From contig CM035358.1 of the NCBI GenBank assembly GCA_020137815.1, forward strand, positions 6,680,842 through 6,744,841: a stretch of 64,000 bases of DNA, read 5' to 3'. The stretch comes from Hormiphora californensis (Eukaryota; Ctenophora; Tentaculata; Cydippida; Pleurobrachiidae). Shown here piece after piece: positions 33,301 to 49,625 of the stretch. The translations under genes were made by a program, and so were the position numbers. The notes under the pieces are model-generated. The model worked only from the letters and a program-made list of their open reading frames with translations. It did no database searches and had not been told where the DNA came from. Positions within the stretch are counted from its first letter, which is position 1, and each line of letters begins with the position of its first letter.

Positions 33301-36300
33301 TGAAACCGGGGGTTATTTGATATAAAAAAAATAGAAACGAGGACCAAAATTAATAAAATGGGCCCAAAATCCTTTCCCAATTAATTGTTTTTTTCCCCCA
33401 AAATCAACTTTTACTAAGAATCGGACAGGCATTTTGGGGGAATGAAAAGGGGTTTTTGGGGTTTGGCCAAAACACGAATGAAAGAACCCGGGAGGAAGGG
33501 AAATAGTTTAGCTCCCAAAGATTGGGGAACACTGGCATTTTAAAATAAAAGAACCTCTTTCGCACGAGCGGGGAAAGAGGATAAAAAAAATGTTTCGAGC
33601 ATTTCAACAAACTTTTTTTTCCCTGAATGAATTTCCCCAGAAAGGGGGTTCTTCTCTCTCTATCTCTCATTCCAAATCCTCCCAAACCCCATTCGAGGAA
33701 ATCCCCACGCGGGGAAAAAAATTTTTAAACTTTTCTCCTTTCTTTGCCCAAGCCGGGCCTTCTTTGGTTTAAACCATTTCCTCAAAAAAACCCCAGGGGA
33801 GGTATACCAAATTCCGGTCCAAGTTTAAAAACCAACTGCTGCTGTTTCCTCCCCGTCCCTAAAGTCCCTTTTAAAAAAGGGAATTTTAAAGGGTTTGGGT
33901 TTGGGGGGACTTCTAAATTTTTTGGAATGTAAAATGACAGAAACATGACCGCACAAACATTTGGTTGTTTAAAAGTAACAAATTTAAAATTTGGGTTTGG
34001 ACGAATTTTTGGGCAAAAAGGGTTTGACACATAACGCCCCTTCAAATTTTCCCATTTGCTGTGAGCATGTTTGCAGGAGAGAAAACCGGGCTGGGTTGGG
34101 CAATTTTTTAAAAGCTTTTGAAGAAGTGCGAAAGCAATCACAATAATTTTGGGTTTTGAAAATAAAGGGACCCTTTTTTCCCCTCTCTTCCCATGCATTT
34201 GATTTTCATCTAAACTTTTTTTTCCCTTTCCCCCCCTTTTCCCCCCTCTCTCTATCCCCCACCCCTCTCTCTCTCCCCTCTCTCTCTTTTTTTCTATTTT
34301 AACCCTACCCCCCCGCTCTCTTTCCCAAAGTCTCAAAATTTTTTCTTTGTACTATTCTATTCCCCCCAAAATGAGCGCTTAAAATTTTGAATGAAAAGTC
34401 TTTGAAATAAATTAAAAATTTGCCCGGCTGGGGGTTTAAAAAAAGTTCAAAATTTGGCCTTTTTTGTAACAATTTTTAGCTACCAAGTTCCCCACTGAAA
34501 AAAATAAGGAGGGGGGAACCAAGAAAAACCTTTTAACTATTTAAAATCTTCGTTTATGCATCCCCCTATAGGAACTCCCCTTTTCAAACTTTGGGTTTGG
34601 GGGGTGGGGTTGGGGGGTTAAACGATGCCGCAAAGATGGGGGCCATCTTTGGTTTGTCTATTTTTGCTAAAAAATTCTCTCTCTTCTTCCCCCTCTCCTC
34701 TCCCCTTCTCGCCCCTCTCTCTCTCTCTCCCCCCCCCTTCCCCCCTCTCCATGGGTGTCTCTCTTTACGATGTTTAGGCCGACGTTAAGGCAACCAAAAC
34801 CGACCCGGAAAAAAGGGGCTTTATTGTTCGAACCTGGGGCCCGGGAGCAGTAAGGGGGGCCCAAGCAAGGGGCCCTCAAAAAAACCCTTTAAAATTTTAA
34901 AGGAGGCTTTATTTTTGATTATATAAAACACTATTTTTTCATATTCTATTATAAAAATTTTTTTCGATTTTGAAAGAAAAAGAGCGGGTTTTTACCATGT
35001 TTAGCAGTGATAATTAAATTGGAAAAGTGGATCTGGATTTAGGGCAAGATAAAATTTTTTAAAGGTTTCTTCCTCTCTCTCCTCCCCTCTCCCTGTTTCA
35101 CTATAGCCCCTATCAAATTGAGGGTTTTGTAAGTTTTTTCTCCAACAGGGGGGCCTTTTGCAGGCTGCTAAAATATTTTAATTTTGGGGGCCCCCAACGA
35201 AATTAACCCCCAAAATTTACCCAATGGGTCTTTTGGGGTTTTGGTTGAGGGATCTCTACAGTTTCAAATTCCATACCCCCAAAGTATTACTATGAGATCA
35301 TACAGAATAAAGAGATCTGAGCAAGAAAAAAATGGGGAAAAAAAATTTGAAAAATTAGGAATCATTTTCATAACATTTTAATTCAAATTCATAACACTGG
35401 GAAGTATTTTTCCGAATAACTGAATATTTCACATTTTTTCTTATCGAAGGGCATTAGAAAAAAACAGGGTGAAAAGAAAAACCTGTCAAAGGGTACAATA
35501 CTTTTTCCTTTTTGGGGTTTTTTGGCCCTTCCTGTTCCTCTATCTTTCCCCTCTCCCCCCTCTCCCCCGCTTCTAGCCCCTCTCCCCCCGTTTCTTTTCT
35601 TCTCTCTCTTCTCTCTCTCTCTCTCTCTTCTCCTCTCCTTTATCTCTCATCTTTTCCTCATCTTCATCTCTCCTATCTCCCTCGCTTTTTCCCTCTCACT
35701 CTTCTTTTTCCCCTCGGGGGAAATTTTTTGGGTCACGGATTGACTTTGGACCGGGGGGGGCCCAAAGGATGGGCCCAAACCATAATGGGGGGGAGAAAAA
35801 GAGAGAGGAGAGAGAGGAGAGGAGGAGAAAAGGGGAGAGAGAGAGAGAGAGAGAGAGAGGGGAGAGAGAGAGAAAAAAAAAGGCACAACAAAAAAGGGGC
35901 CCCGTCCACGAAAAAAGGACGGAGAAAAGGGTTTGTAAAAGAACTTTAATTTTGGTTTAGAAAACCAAAGAAACTCTAGGGCTGAATGATGGACTGCCTA
36001 CGTGATCTGAGAAGAAGCACTAGCGAAATAATCACAAAAGTTTTGACTTTTTTAAAAAACAGGAACTTAAAATTTTGGGAGTAAAAAAAAACATTCTTTG
36101 TCGTTTAAAGAATTAATGGATTTAATAATTTTTTGGGGTTTTTTTCTAAAATTTGTTCACTATTAAAGGGACCCGGCATTTAACAAAATGCTTCCTCCAT
36201 AAAATTTTTAAAGGGGGCACAACCCGGGATTAGAGGGATTGGGGGAATTAGGGGTTTTTTAGAGAGACATCTCTTCTAGAGGAGAGGGGAAAAGAACACC

Positions 36301-37430
36301 GCCAGACAGAACTGAACGAGGTGGCCATGCATGTTGGGGAAAGAAATAGAGGAGGGTACCCTGGGAGAGAATTGGAGGGGGGGCCCCCCCCCAAAGGGGG
36401 GCGGGAGGGGGGGTTTTGGGGGTCAAGTTGTCCACATCAGTGTGTCCCCAAAACGTCCCCTTTCATGGTAGCTTCATAACGAATTTTATACAACAACAAC
36501 AATATAAATCAATTAGCAAGTCAGTGTCGAAACGTTTCCCGAGGAAAAATCGTACCCAACATCCCCCAACCCCGAACACAGAAACAGGGGGGGTGCAAAC
36601 GTCCCAAACAATTTCCCCCCAAAACTCAATCCCGGACCAGATGATCCCGGGGGACCTTGGTGACTGGACCCCAATCAAGATCGAAAAAAAATTGAGAAAC
36701 CGCCTCACAGTATTTTAAAATTTAAGGGATCTTAATTCAATTGCCCTTTTTTTGGGGGCCCCGCCAGAAAACTCAAAGACAAAAATTAAATTTTCCCTTT
36801 TTGGGTTTTTAAGCCCTTTGGGGGGAAAAAGTAAATTCCCAGAGATTGGGAAAGCATCCCAATTAAAGTGGCCAATGTTTAATAAAAGCATTTTACTCTC
36901 TCCCCCCTCTCTCTCTCTTTTCTCACTCAAAATTATTTTTTCTCTTTTGTCTCAAATAAAATCTTCACTCAGACTGTCAGCTGTAAGGTGCTCAACTATT
37001 TCCCTTCACAGAAGGAGGAGGGTGGGTGGTGGATAAGAGCCGTAATTAAAAGGCCCAAATTTATTTGCCCGACTTGAAAACCCCAAAAAAAGGGGGGAAA
37101 AGGGGAAAAACCCCGGGGGGCCCTTTTTTCCCCCCCCCCCCCCCCAAACCTTCCCCCCGGGGGGGGAAAAAAACCCCCTCGCCCCCCCCTCACCGGGGCC
37201 CCCCTTTCTCTTCCTCGTTTCTCTCCCCTTCTTTTTCTCCCCCCCCTTTGCGCTATTTTCCCCCTTTCCCCTTCTCTCTCTCTCCCCCCTCTTCCTCCCC
37301 CCCATCTCTCTCTCTCCCCCCCTTTTCTCTCTCTCTCTTCTTATTCTCTCTCCCTTTATCTCCCCCCCCGGCTGGAAAAAACGCCCTGTGTTGTCCTTGA
37401 AAATGGCCCCAGACAAAACACAAGAAAAGA
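33300..37430. other. Large suspected low-quality block
   Basis: Text is dominated by 3-8 base runs of A, T, G and C in succession (aaaattttggggcccc style), with CT/GA tracts at 34240-34310, 34680-34760, 35530-35710, 35800-35880, 36895-36930 and 37200-37370. It resembles unpolished or falsely joined sequence, like 6090-6900. Frames here should not be annotated as genes. Confidence 0.6.
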
Positions 37431-37706
37431 GGGGAATTTAGAGAGAGGAATGAGTGAGAGCCGTCTCTCATGGCATATATACCTAACGAGTTGAGCTAGG
37501 CAATCCACAATGAAAGGTTATAGCTCTCTCCGGCAAGCCCCAACAGTAATATATACAAACCAAACTGACCTTTGCCTAGCTAGACCCCCTTTTATAAAAT
37601 AAAACAGGTTTGAACAAAGCAAGCTGACCCCATGGGAATGTGACCCACAATGAAAACGGTCTGGAAAGTAAAGGTTCATTGTCCGGTGAACCAATCATTC
37701 GTCTGC

Positions 37707-37805
37707 CAAAAACAAGTAAACAACCAATCAGAACTCGTTATTTAGGTCACGTGACTGGTAATCAGCCAATCAGGGACCAGTATTTCCTGATTCGGTCGGT
37801 TCCTG
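37707..37805. mobile_element. hAT-type MITE copy E lacking its left end
   Basis: Matches the family from aacaagtaaacaacc to ttcggtcggttcctg. The first 13 bases (left TIR) are gone, yet GTCTGCCA is present directly at both borders as an 8-bp duplication. The 16-bp direct repeat gtctgccaaaaacaag flanks it. Confidence 0.75.
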
Positions 37806-39889
37806 GTCTGCCAAAAACAAGGCGAGAGAGAAATAACTTCATAATGTTCATTAAAATTTCGAAATACCCTCTCGCGTTGTTGAGTAACAACTCACTTGCA
37901 ATTGCATATAACTGACGCCAAGCTAAAAACACAGATAGCAACTAAAAGAGTTTGAAAAGATGAGAGATGATAAAAGTAGCAGAGGGAGCAAAGAAAGTGA
38001 GAGACGTATTTAGCATTCATATAGTGCGTGCTTTCTTATGCAAAGTATGAGGCAATATATAAGTCCCGGGTTGCATGTGAGTGCTCCTGAATGTAATTAG
38101 CTGCCCCCAGATATGTAGATGTACATGACAGTTTGCGTGTGTGTGTGTATCAGATAATCGCTATCAACATAACAAATCTATTCAATGGAAATTAAAGAAA
38201 ATCTAAACCTTTGTTGTATTATTACCTTCCCTAGCTCTGGCCCTAGCTGGCTCCCTCTAACTGGCTCTCTCTCATTTTGTTTCCATAATGAATAATTCAG
38301 CGGGCTGAATAAATATCGTGGACCATTTATCGGTTAATTTTGTTTATAAAGCATGTTAGAAAACACACTTTTCTGTGCAAGATACATCTATTCCAGAATA
38401 GATAGTCTTTTCATTTTCACTTGGTCTGAGCAGATTAATTTACCAACTTCTATCTTACCTCTAGTTCTATCCCCCCTTACGATATTTAACTTTAAGGCCA
38501 TTCATTTCGTTGTATCTTTCAATTAATCACGCTGCGCTTGATTTGCAGAGAGATTCACATGTCTGCAGGGGGACTGCTCCAATCTCCATAATATATGGAG
38601 GAGTCAGATCAGAGATGATTATGATTTAGAAAGTTGAAATTGTTCATGACCAATATTCGATAGTCTATATTACATTGTTCATCGTAAAACTTTATTGATA
38701 AGTATGATCAACTGATTGAGTGATTGGATGATTGATTAGATGATACTGGCCTACATGAAATTATTGAAATCCTGCCCAAAACGATATTAATATCGAAAGA
38801 GTTGGCTACAGTCCCCTCATGCGTTTACCCCGCAGAGAGGGGCCTGCAGCGTATCCCAATCGAAAGAGAGTCGAGAGGAATGAAACAGAGTAGAGTAGAG
38901 ACTAGAGTGCCAGGCAAAACTTATTACCCCCTATATTATAGTGCGTGACTATAACATCAGATGAAGCTCGTAATGGCGAGACGCCCATTTAAAATATAAC
39001 CAGCTTGACTGGGATAGAGCACTACAGACAAATAGCTCCCATTAAATTTTAGGGCAGCTGGATAACTACTGTAAATTCTTGGTAACTCAACAAGAAATTA
39101 CTTTGGTGGCGAGAAGCGGGCCTTCTGACCTGTTGTCTCCCAATAAACGAATTGGTAAAAAGCACGCACTTCAATTTTAACCCATTCCAAATTTAAGACA
39201 ACACATACGTTGATTATCCTGAGTAGATTTGAAAATAAATGCAACTCTCCAGAGGGTCCTAGGTCCCTCGAACAATGGTGTAGTCCACAGAACGTATAGT
39301 TTCGATCAGTATACATGTGTGATTCACACTGGGAAGCTTGATGAGGTTTATAGGATCAATTCTTTTATAAAAGAATTGATCCTATAAACCTCATCAAACT
39401 TAACACGGTCGCTTGTAGTGGGAAAACGGTAATGGAAAACGAAGATACAGTAAGACGACGCGCAACCGTGACCAATCAGGGCGCTAGTACGTGCTGACAC
39501 ATGAATTTTTGCCGCGCGTTATGCAACGTGTGTGTCTCATTACTGTATTTCGCGATACCGTATTTTGACTGCAAGCAGCACTGTCACATACATATAAATA
39601 TGTAAGAACATATGAATATTTTGATTGAACGGTGGTTACATAATAGTCGACGCCCACGGTCCAAGTACGAAAGCATGATGGCTTTTTGTTGCCATGCTAC
39701 GCAGTCTGTCTGTTAAGAGCTTACACCGGGCCTTTGGCCCGGTGTGAGAGCCGACAAACTGGGAACATGTCAAGCTTTTTGATCGGGAGTATAAAAATTG
39801 CACCGGCAAATTCTACTAGAACTAGATGTGTATGATCAGGCACACCAAGTTGCAGAAACACACCTGTTGACAAGGCTGCAGAGGGTTTC
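37806..39889. other. Non-genic stretch
   Basis: AT-rich sequence without recognised exons. It contains a piece of a dispersed repeat at 38815-38860 (cagtcccctcatgcgt ... ggggcctgcagcgtat) and a 60-bp palindrome at 39338-39397. Confidence 0.55.
39338..39397. repeat. Perfect 60-bp palindrome without spacer
   Basis: Two 30-base arms meet at tctttta|taaaaga and run out through ggatcaat and gatgagg. No mismatch and no loop, so it could extrude as a cruciform. Confidence 0.9.
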
Positions 39890-41336
<1,447 letters not shown>

Positions 41337-41338
41337 TA

Positions 41339-42723
41339 CCGTAAGTTGGGGTAACTTTGTACCACTTTTTAGCATTCTCCTAAAATAACTCCTTGCCAGA
41401 ACCACACTCAAAAATTTTTAAACCCAAAATCCCGTTCCGACCTAGTACAACCAGTAAACTAGTAAAATTTTTTTGGTCCCCTCTCTTTTAAATTACAAAA
41501 TTACGTGTATTTTTAGTTAAGTGGGGTTTTGGGGCATGGGGTAACTTTGGAAAGGGTGGGGTAACTTTGACCCCGTCCAAATTCCCCCACGATATAATTT
41601 TGGGAAACAAACAAAAAAATCCAAAATTTTTGCATGATAAAAAAAATAAACCTAAAAGTTTAAATGGGTTTAAATGGGGGGATAAATTAAAAAAGAAAAA
41701 AGGGTTCCAAACGCCCCATGATTTTTAAAAAAAAATTTTATGTCGCTCAACTTTTTTGGGTGTGAGGAAAGAAAACTGCCACCCAAAAAAAATTTCAGCT
41801 CAATCACTTGATTTGAGTTCCACATCCGGCCTGAAACCCCCTCAAAATTCAAAAATTTGGGGTCCCCCCTCCACCCCGCAGCCCGTAGACTCACGGCCCC
41901 AAGGCGAGTGTGTCAGTTTTTTTTGATGAAATTTTTAACAGGAATGGTCACTATGGGTACCCTGCTAAATAAAGGAGTTTTGGTACCTGTGCTCCTGCAT
42001 AGATTGTCTACAAGAACTAGAACACTCGCCTAAAGATCCAACACCACCCAACAAGCTACAGGATGGATGAGGAAACCCCAAATCACCGAAGCCCGATGGG
42101 TCTCAGGCCGGATTTCAGTGATTTAGCTCCATAAAATAGTCCAAATTCTAGTTTTTTCACTAACCTATCGAATAGATGGATGGAAATGGGCGTGGAGTGG
42201 GCTAAATCTTGGTTATATGGCCCTAAACAATTCAGAGAGGGTCTAAGACAACTCTACAGACATCAAAAAGTTCAAAATCTGTAGTGTGGGGTAACTTTGG
42301 CACCCCGTCCAAAGTTACCCCAAAACTCAAAAAATTGTGGGGTAACATTAGCCACCCCTATTAGTCTCAATTAAAGTAATTGATCGGGTTTGAAAAATGG
42401 TGCCCCGAATTATTTGATCGAAACCCTTTCACTCAATGGAGCAAACTTTATTCGGTCATTAGCCCGGTCAAATCTATGGTACCCATTTTGATTTGAACAT
42501 TTTTAGCGATTTTGACATCAATTATGTTTGCCCCTAATTAGGAGCTAATTAGCATAGAATTGAAAAAAATAATTGTACCGTTAGTTAGACATTTGTGGGT
42601 CAATTACTTGTACACCCAAAAATTATGCCAAATCTGTCGTTATCTGTTGGTAATTTTGGACTAAAGCCAAATTTTGAAAGTGTCCAAAGTTACCCTGCAA
42701 AACAAAGTTACCCCAGATTACGG
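41339..42723. mobile_element. Non-autonomous TIR transposon, about 1.4 kb
   Basis: Ends ccgtaagttggggtaacttt and, at right, aaagttaccccagattacgg, flanked by TA. The motif ggggtaactttg recurs inside at 41540, 41558, 42288 and, inverted, at 42310. TA flanks suggest Tc1/mariner, but the family is uncertain. No transposase is seen. Confidence 0.65.
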
Positions 42724-42741
42724 TAACTGCTGAAGATGTCA

Positions 42742-42803
42742 AAACTACATTTTTCCAGCCATCACGATCACTAGTGATCGTGATGGCTGGAAAAATGTAG
42801 TTT
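42742..42803. repeat. Perfect 62-bp palindrome
   Basis: Arms of 31 bases without spacer, centred on cact|agtg. A second hairpin follows at once (tactgaacta ... tagttcagta, about 42803-42837). It lies 18 bases beyond the transposon ending at 42723. Confidence 0.9.
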
Positions 42804-44030
42804 ACTGAACTAGAAGCTTCTACATAGTTCAGTAAATACTTCTTGCAATGGCAAAAATGAGATATTTAAACTGTTTAGAACTGTCACGATACTTCTACCA
42901 TTAAACTAGTCCGTGACCTCTATAGAGCTCTATCATGAGCGAAGACAGCTCTATAGAGCGAAGCTGCTCAATTGCATTCTTAAAAATAAAAGCAGGAACA
43001 ATTCACATTATAATTATAGTGCTAAATAATACTAACAGTTCATTCTGACACCTCGAAATCTATTTAGCACCGAGATTTGATATGAAGGCTAGACAATCAT
43101 ACAGCATATTGGCATTTCATCGCGGGTTGTTGGGTATATAAATCGCGGGCATATATAATGTCAGACAGAGGTAAAACGTCAGAGTGAGATCTCATTTCTT
43201 GAGAAATATTATTTCAAAGTGACAAGAATAATATTTCAGAGAGAAATATTATTTCAACACTTTATGTGGCAGCTGGTGTTATGATTTGTCACACGTAGAG
43301 AGAACCAAGGGAACCCCTGCCCAATTATAACTGACACGACTATCACTAATTACACGAAAGTCGAAACTATGTCATATTTACTACAACATATCAACATCGA
43401 AAACAATGGAATCGGAAGCAATTAAATGAAATGGTGTATTGGGTGTGTTAATTAGAACTGCGGCCGGTGAAACTGCCTGTGTACTGCGATAGTTAGCAGG
43501 GGAGGGTCTGGTGTAACTCCTGTTAATTAACGTATCAACAGGACAAGTTAATTAGGTGACAGGTTATGGGCAAGAAAAATAATTAGTAGTGATAATTGGG
43601 TAAAAAATAGAATCTCGCAGAACTCGTCAACAAGGAAAGTACGGAGGAAGTATGACAAGGGAGCTGCAGCAGCCCATGGAGGAAGGGGTTATGGATTTTT
43701 GAATTTATGTTGGCTACTCGCCATGTCTGATGTCACTGTCTGGCGCCGACACCAGCTGAGAATCAAATTGGGGTATGGGCGCCGCCATACAGCCATGTCA
43801 TCAGTGCAGTGTCTACCAAGCAGCCTACAGGCGAGGCTCACCCCTTACAGGCGAGACTCACCCCTTACAGGCGAGGCTCACCCCATACTCAACAAAGCGA
43901 GGCTGTGACAGTTGATCACAGAGTGATTCTGAGCTTGTCTACTGCAACAAGTATATGCAAATGTATCTTGAGTAATGAGTCCTACACATAACTCTGAGCC
44001 CTATATACAACTTTGTGTGTACCCCCCCCC

Positions 44031-44087
<57 letters not shown>

Positions 44088-44380
44088 ACTCTCACTCTCA
44101 CTCACTCTCTCTCAATTCTCTAGGAAAGTAGTCTATAACAGTCGGCCCACAACCATCGTCCATCAAGTGCATTAGGCTATTGTACAGAAGAATCTAGAAT
44201 TACGGGCACTTAGTGTTACACTTGCCCACTATAGTTTTTTGGTAATATAGAACCATTTAAATTCCATACATAATGTACATGGGAGAGTATAGTATACACC
44301 CCTTACTCACCAAACACGTGATTTAAAAAAGCAAGCAAATCAGGTCGATATGGATAATAAATACAGGGGTGGGCATAAAA
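42804..44380. other. Non-genic stretch with short repeats
   Basis: 43736-43792 is the second copy of the small hairpin repeat of 2886-2952. 43826-43895 holds three units of ttacaggcgaggctcacccc. 44035-44082 is (CT)n. No gene is recognised. Confidence 0.55.
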
Positions 44381-44510
44381 AATGTCCGCCCTAGACTAGC
44401 ATAGTTCCAGATATCGTAGAGGGCTAAAACTTGGCAGAGTTACTCTATAGAACAAATAAATAGGTTGACCAAAATTTCAGACTTTTAGCTCAAAGTTCAT
44501 TTTTTTGATC
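44381..44510. repeat. Direct copy of a transposon end
   Basis: Starts aatgtccgccctagactagc and runs to cattttttttgatcgg-type sequence. It is nearly identical to 45638-45770 and inverted relative to 46345-46470. With the copy at 45638 it brackets the retrotransposon fragment. Confidence 0.75.
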
Positions 44511-44759
44511 GGTAAGTTGAGAACATGAATCATGCTGCCAGACCAAACCCAAAGAACCGAGACAAACCCCGCAAAACCAACCTCCAAACAAAACAACCAG
44601 CAAACCTCCACCAAAACTCCAAACCTCCACCAACCTCCAAAGCTCCAACAACCTCCAAACCTCCACCAAACCTCCACCAACCTCCAAACCTCCACACCTA
44701 AACGCAACCTAACCCCACCTAACTCCGCCAAACACCAAGAGATCCGGAACTAAGATGGT

Positions 44760-45640
44760 AAATGTGGACACTCGCCAGAAACCGAGACTCAGATCGAACT
44801 CATCAGCCGTAAACCTGACACCGTTTCGGGGCTTTAATTCGGTACGGGTACACAAGGCACTAAGTCAGGCGCCCCGGCAATCTCGATAATCTGAGACCAC
44901 CGTTCGATCTATACCCAGTTGCCCGGAATGAATGTGTCGACTGGGGTCCCTCACTGCCTCCCCCTTTGACAGGTTTATGACAGTAAGGGTACACCCGTCC
45001 AAACACACACTCCACTGCGAGGGCGAGTCTCAACCACTTCACTGCCTCCACTACTCCACATTCCTGTACTCCCACTCCTTCTTCGCCGAATGGAAGTAGA
45101 TCCACATGGAACAGTGAGCAGCCTCTTTCCCCGTATCCTTAACCAGCTTCCTAAGACCCCTCCCTCTAAACCCAAGACGAGAAGCTGCTCTAACCAGACT
45201 ATCCGCCACCTGCCCTCGAGCCCCAACCTCTACCGCCATATTAAAACACCTCCACCCATTAGACTCACACTCCCTCTCAAGGTCCGTGTACCGTTCAATC
45301 TTGAGAGTATGGGCATCCCCTATTCTCTCTTCTGCAGGGCAAGTGAGCTCCCACCAGATCACCGTCTTTACCTCTCGCGAGAAGACAACAAGATCAGGCC
45401 TTAACCTGGTCTGGGCGATCTCCGCCGGGAACTTGAGCTGACTTCCGATGTCAGAGAGGACAACCCAGTCCTTAGCGCCTGACAGGATCCCACACCCACT
45501 AACCCTCTTCTTCCCCTTCTTCTTCCCCTTCTTACCCTCTGCAACGAACTCGATACTCCGGGACCCTCTCGTGGACCTCGATGCAGCGTTAGCACGGACC
45601 TCGCAGTGAAACTGTACCTGCTCGCCTATCTGCCGCAAAA
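44760..45640 (-). pseudogene. 3' end of a non-LTR retrotransposon ORF (endonuclease-like C-terminal domain)
   Basis: The minus frame 45638-45051 (195 codons) reads RPDLVVFSREVKTVIWWELT, then CPAEERIGDAHTLKIERYTD, GWRCFNMAVEVGARGQ and AAHCSMWIYFHSAKKEWEYR. I recognise this layout (PD...ELT.P.E, K..KY.DL, VEVG.RG, final Trp-rich part) from C-terminal regions of metazoan reverse-transcriptase proteins, where it looks like a PD-(D/E)XK nuclease fold. That fold is inference. No reverse transcriptase is present, so this is a 5'-truncated copy. A noncoding tail continues to about 44760. Confidence 0.6.
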
Positions 45641-45650
45641 TGTCCGCCCT

Positions 45651-48089
<2,439 letters not shown>

Positions 48090-48477
48090 ATAAGGAACCA
48101 TAATAAAGTTCAAGAGCGCACCCCATCCAAGAGCGTACCACCTCCAAAAGACACCACTCCCAGAGCGCACCACATCAAAGAGAGCTCCCCATCCAGAAGA
48201 TACCGCGCGCAGGGGACACCACGCGCAGAAGAGACCGCACGCGCAAATACAACGCCGCGCTGGTCTCTTCTGCGCGTGGTGTCCCCTGCGCGTGGTATCT
48301 TCTGGATGGGGAGCTCTCTTTGATGTGGTGCGCTCTCGAAGTGGTGTCTTCTGGAGGTGGTGCGCTCTTGGATGTGGTCTCTTTTGGGTGTGGTGCGCTC
48401 TCAGGTGTGGTCTCTCTTCGATCGGGTGCGCTCTTGGGTGCTCTTGGAGGCTCTTGAACTTTATTATGGTTCCTTAT
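48090..48477. mobile_element. 388-bp inverted-repeat MITE
   Basis: Ends ataaggaaccataataaagt and its inverse actttattatggttccttat. Inner arms share gagcgcaccac, gagctccccatccagaagat and caccacgcgcagaagagacc. The symmetry centre is near 48255. Nearly the whole element is stem, with internal repeats of gcgctct and gtggt type. Confidence 0.85.
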
Positions 48478-49625
48478 GCGCTGCAGCCCCCTCATGCGCG
48501 CACCCCCGCAACGAGGGGACTGAAGGGAATGCCGCGCGCGCGTTTGGCCTGAGCTCAGGACGGGCTCGGCTGGGTCGAAGATAACTTTGCGAGCGAAAAA
48601 ACGGCGGTGCTTATAACTTTGGCCCCTGAAGTCCGTTTGACTTGATTTTTTCACTAGCTGTTAGATCTGACAATTATCTACCTTGCTGTTTTTGAGAGGA
48701 GTTAATTGGACTTCAGGAGGCTGAGCAATAACCGTTCAAAGATGGGTTGTTTTCAAAAAGTGACGTCACAGATCCCTGCAGGGACACTTTGTTTCAAAAC
48801 TTTGTTTAAAATCTCGAATTTTTTATTTTACCGCACTCGATTTTGCGGAGTTTGGTTCATATCTCCTGTTCCTGATAAGATAGAGACCTGAAACCGGTTG
48901 CATTTGAAAGCTGTTATCTTCCTCTTTCCAACGCTACCAAAACGATTTCTGTACCTTATCTGAAACCGGAGATATGATTGATTATGTATTCCCCCCCAGC
49001 GCGGTATTCCCTCCAGGCCCCTTATATTATATTATAAGGGGCCTGCAACGTATGCCAATTTTTTCGTTGAAAAGCGCTGTTGGAATGCGCTGCAGCCCCC
49101 TCATGCGCGCACCCCCGCAACGAGGGGACTGAAGGGAATGCCGCGCGCGCGTTTGGCCTGAGCCCGGCTGGGTCGAAGATAACTTTGCGGTCGAAAAAAC
49201 GGCGGTGCTTATAACTTTGGCTCCTGTAGTCCGTTTGACTTGATTCTTTCACCAGTTGTCAGATCTGACGATTATCTACCTTGCTGTTTTTGAGAGAAGT
49301 TAATTGGACTTAAGGAGGCTGAGCAATAGCCGTTGAAAGATGGGTTGTTTTCAAAAAGTGACGTCACAGATTCCTGCAGGGACACATTTTTTTAAATTTC
49401 ATTCAAATTTCGATTTTACCGCACTCGATTTTGCGGAGTTTGGTTCATATCTCCTGTTCCTGATAAGATAGAGACCTGAAACCGGTTGCATTTAAAAGCT
49501 CTTATCTTCCTCTTTCCAACACTACCAAAACGATTTCTGTACCTTATCTGGAACCGGAGATATGATTGATTATGTATTCCCCCCAGCGCGGTATTCCCAC
49601 CAGGCCCCTTATATTATATTATAAG
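48478..49625. repeat. Two direct copies of a roughly 550-600 bp unit
   Basis: Copy 1 (about 48478-49045) and copy 2 (about 49087-49630) share gcgctgcagccccctcatgc, ggcggtgcttataactttgg, gtgacgtcacagat and ggttcatatctcctgttcct. Both end with aggccccttata ... tataaggggcct, an inverted pair. The unit start is related to repeats at 17250 and 38815. Confidence 0.85.

Noticed and set aside
44532..44753. Thr/Pro/Asn-rich 73-codon ORF and the minus 84-codon ORF
   Set aside because: Derived from simple aacctccaaac repeats next to the retrotransposon remnant.
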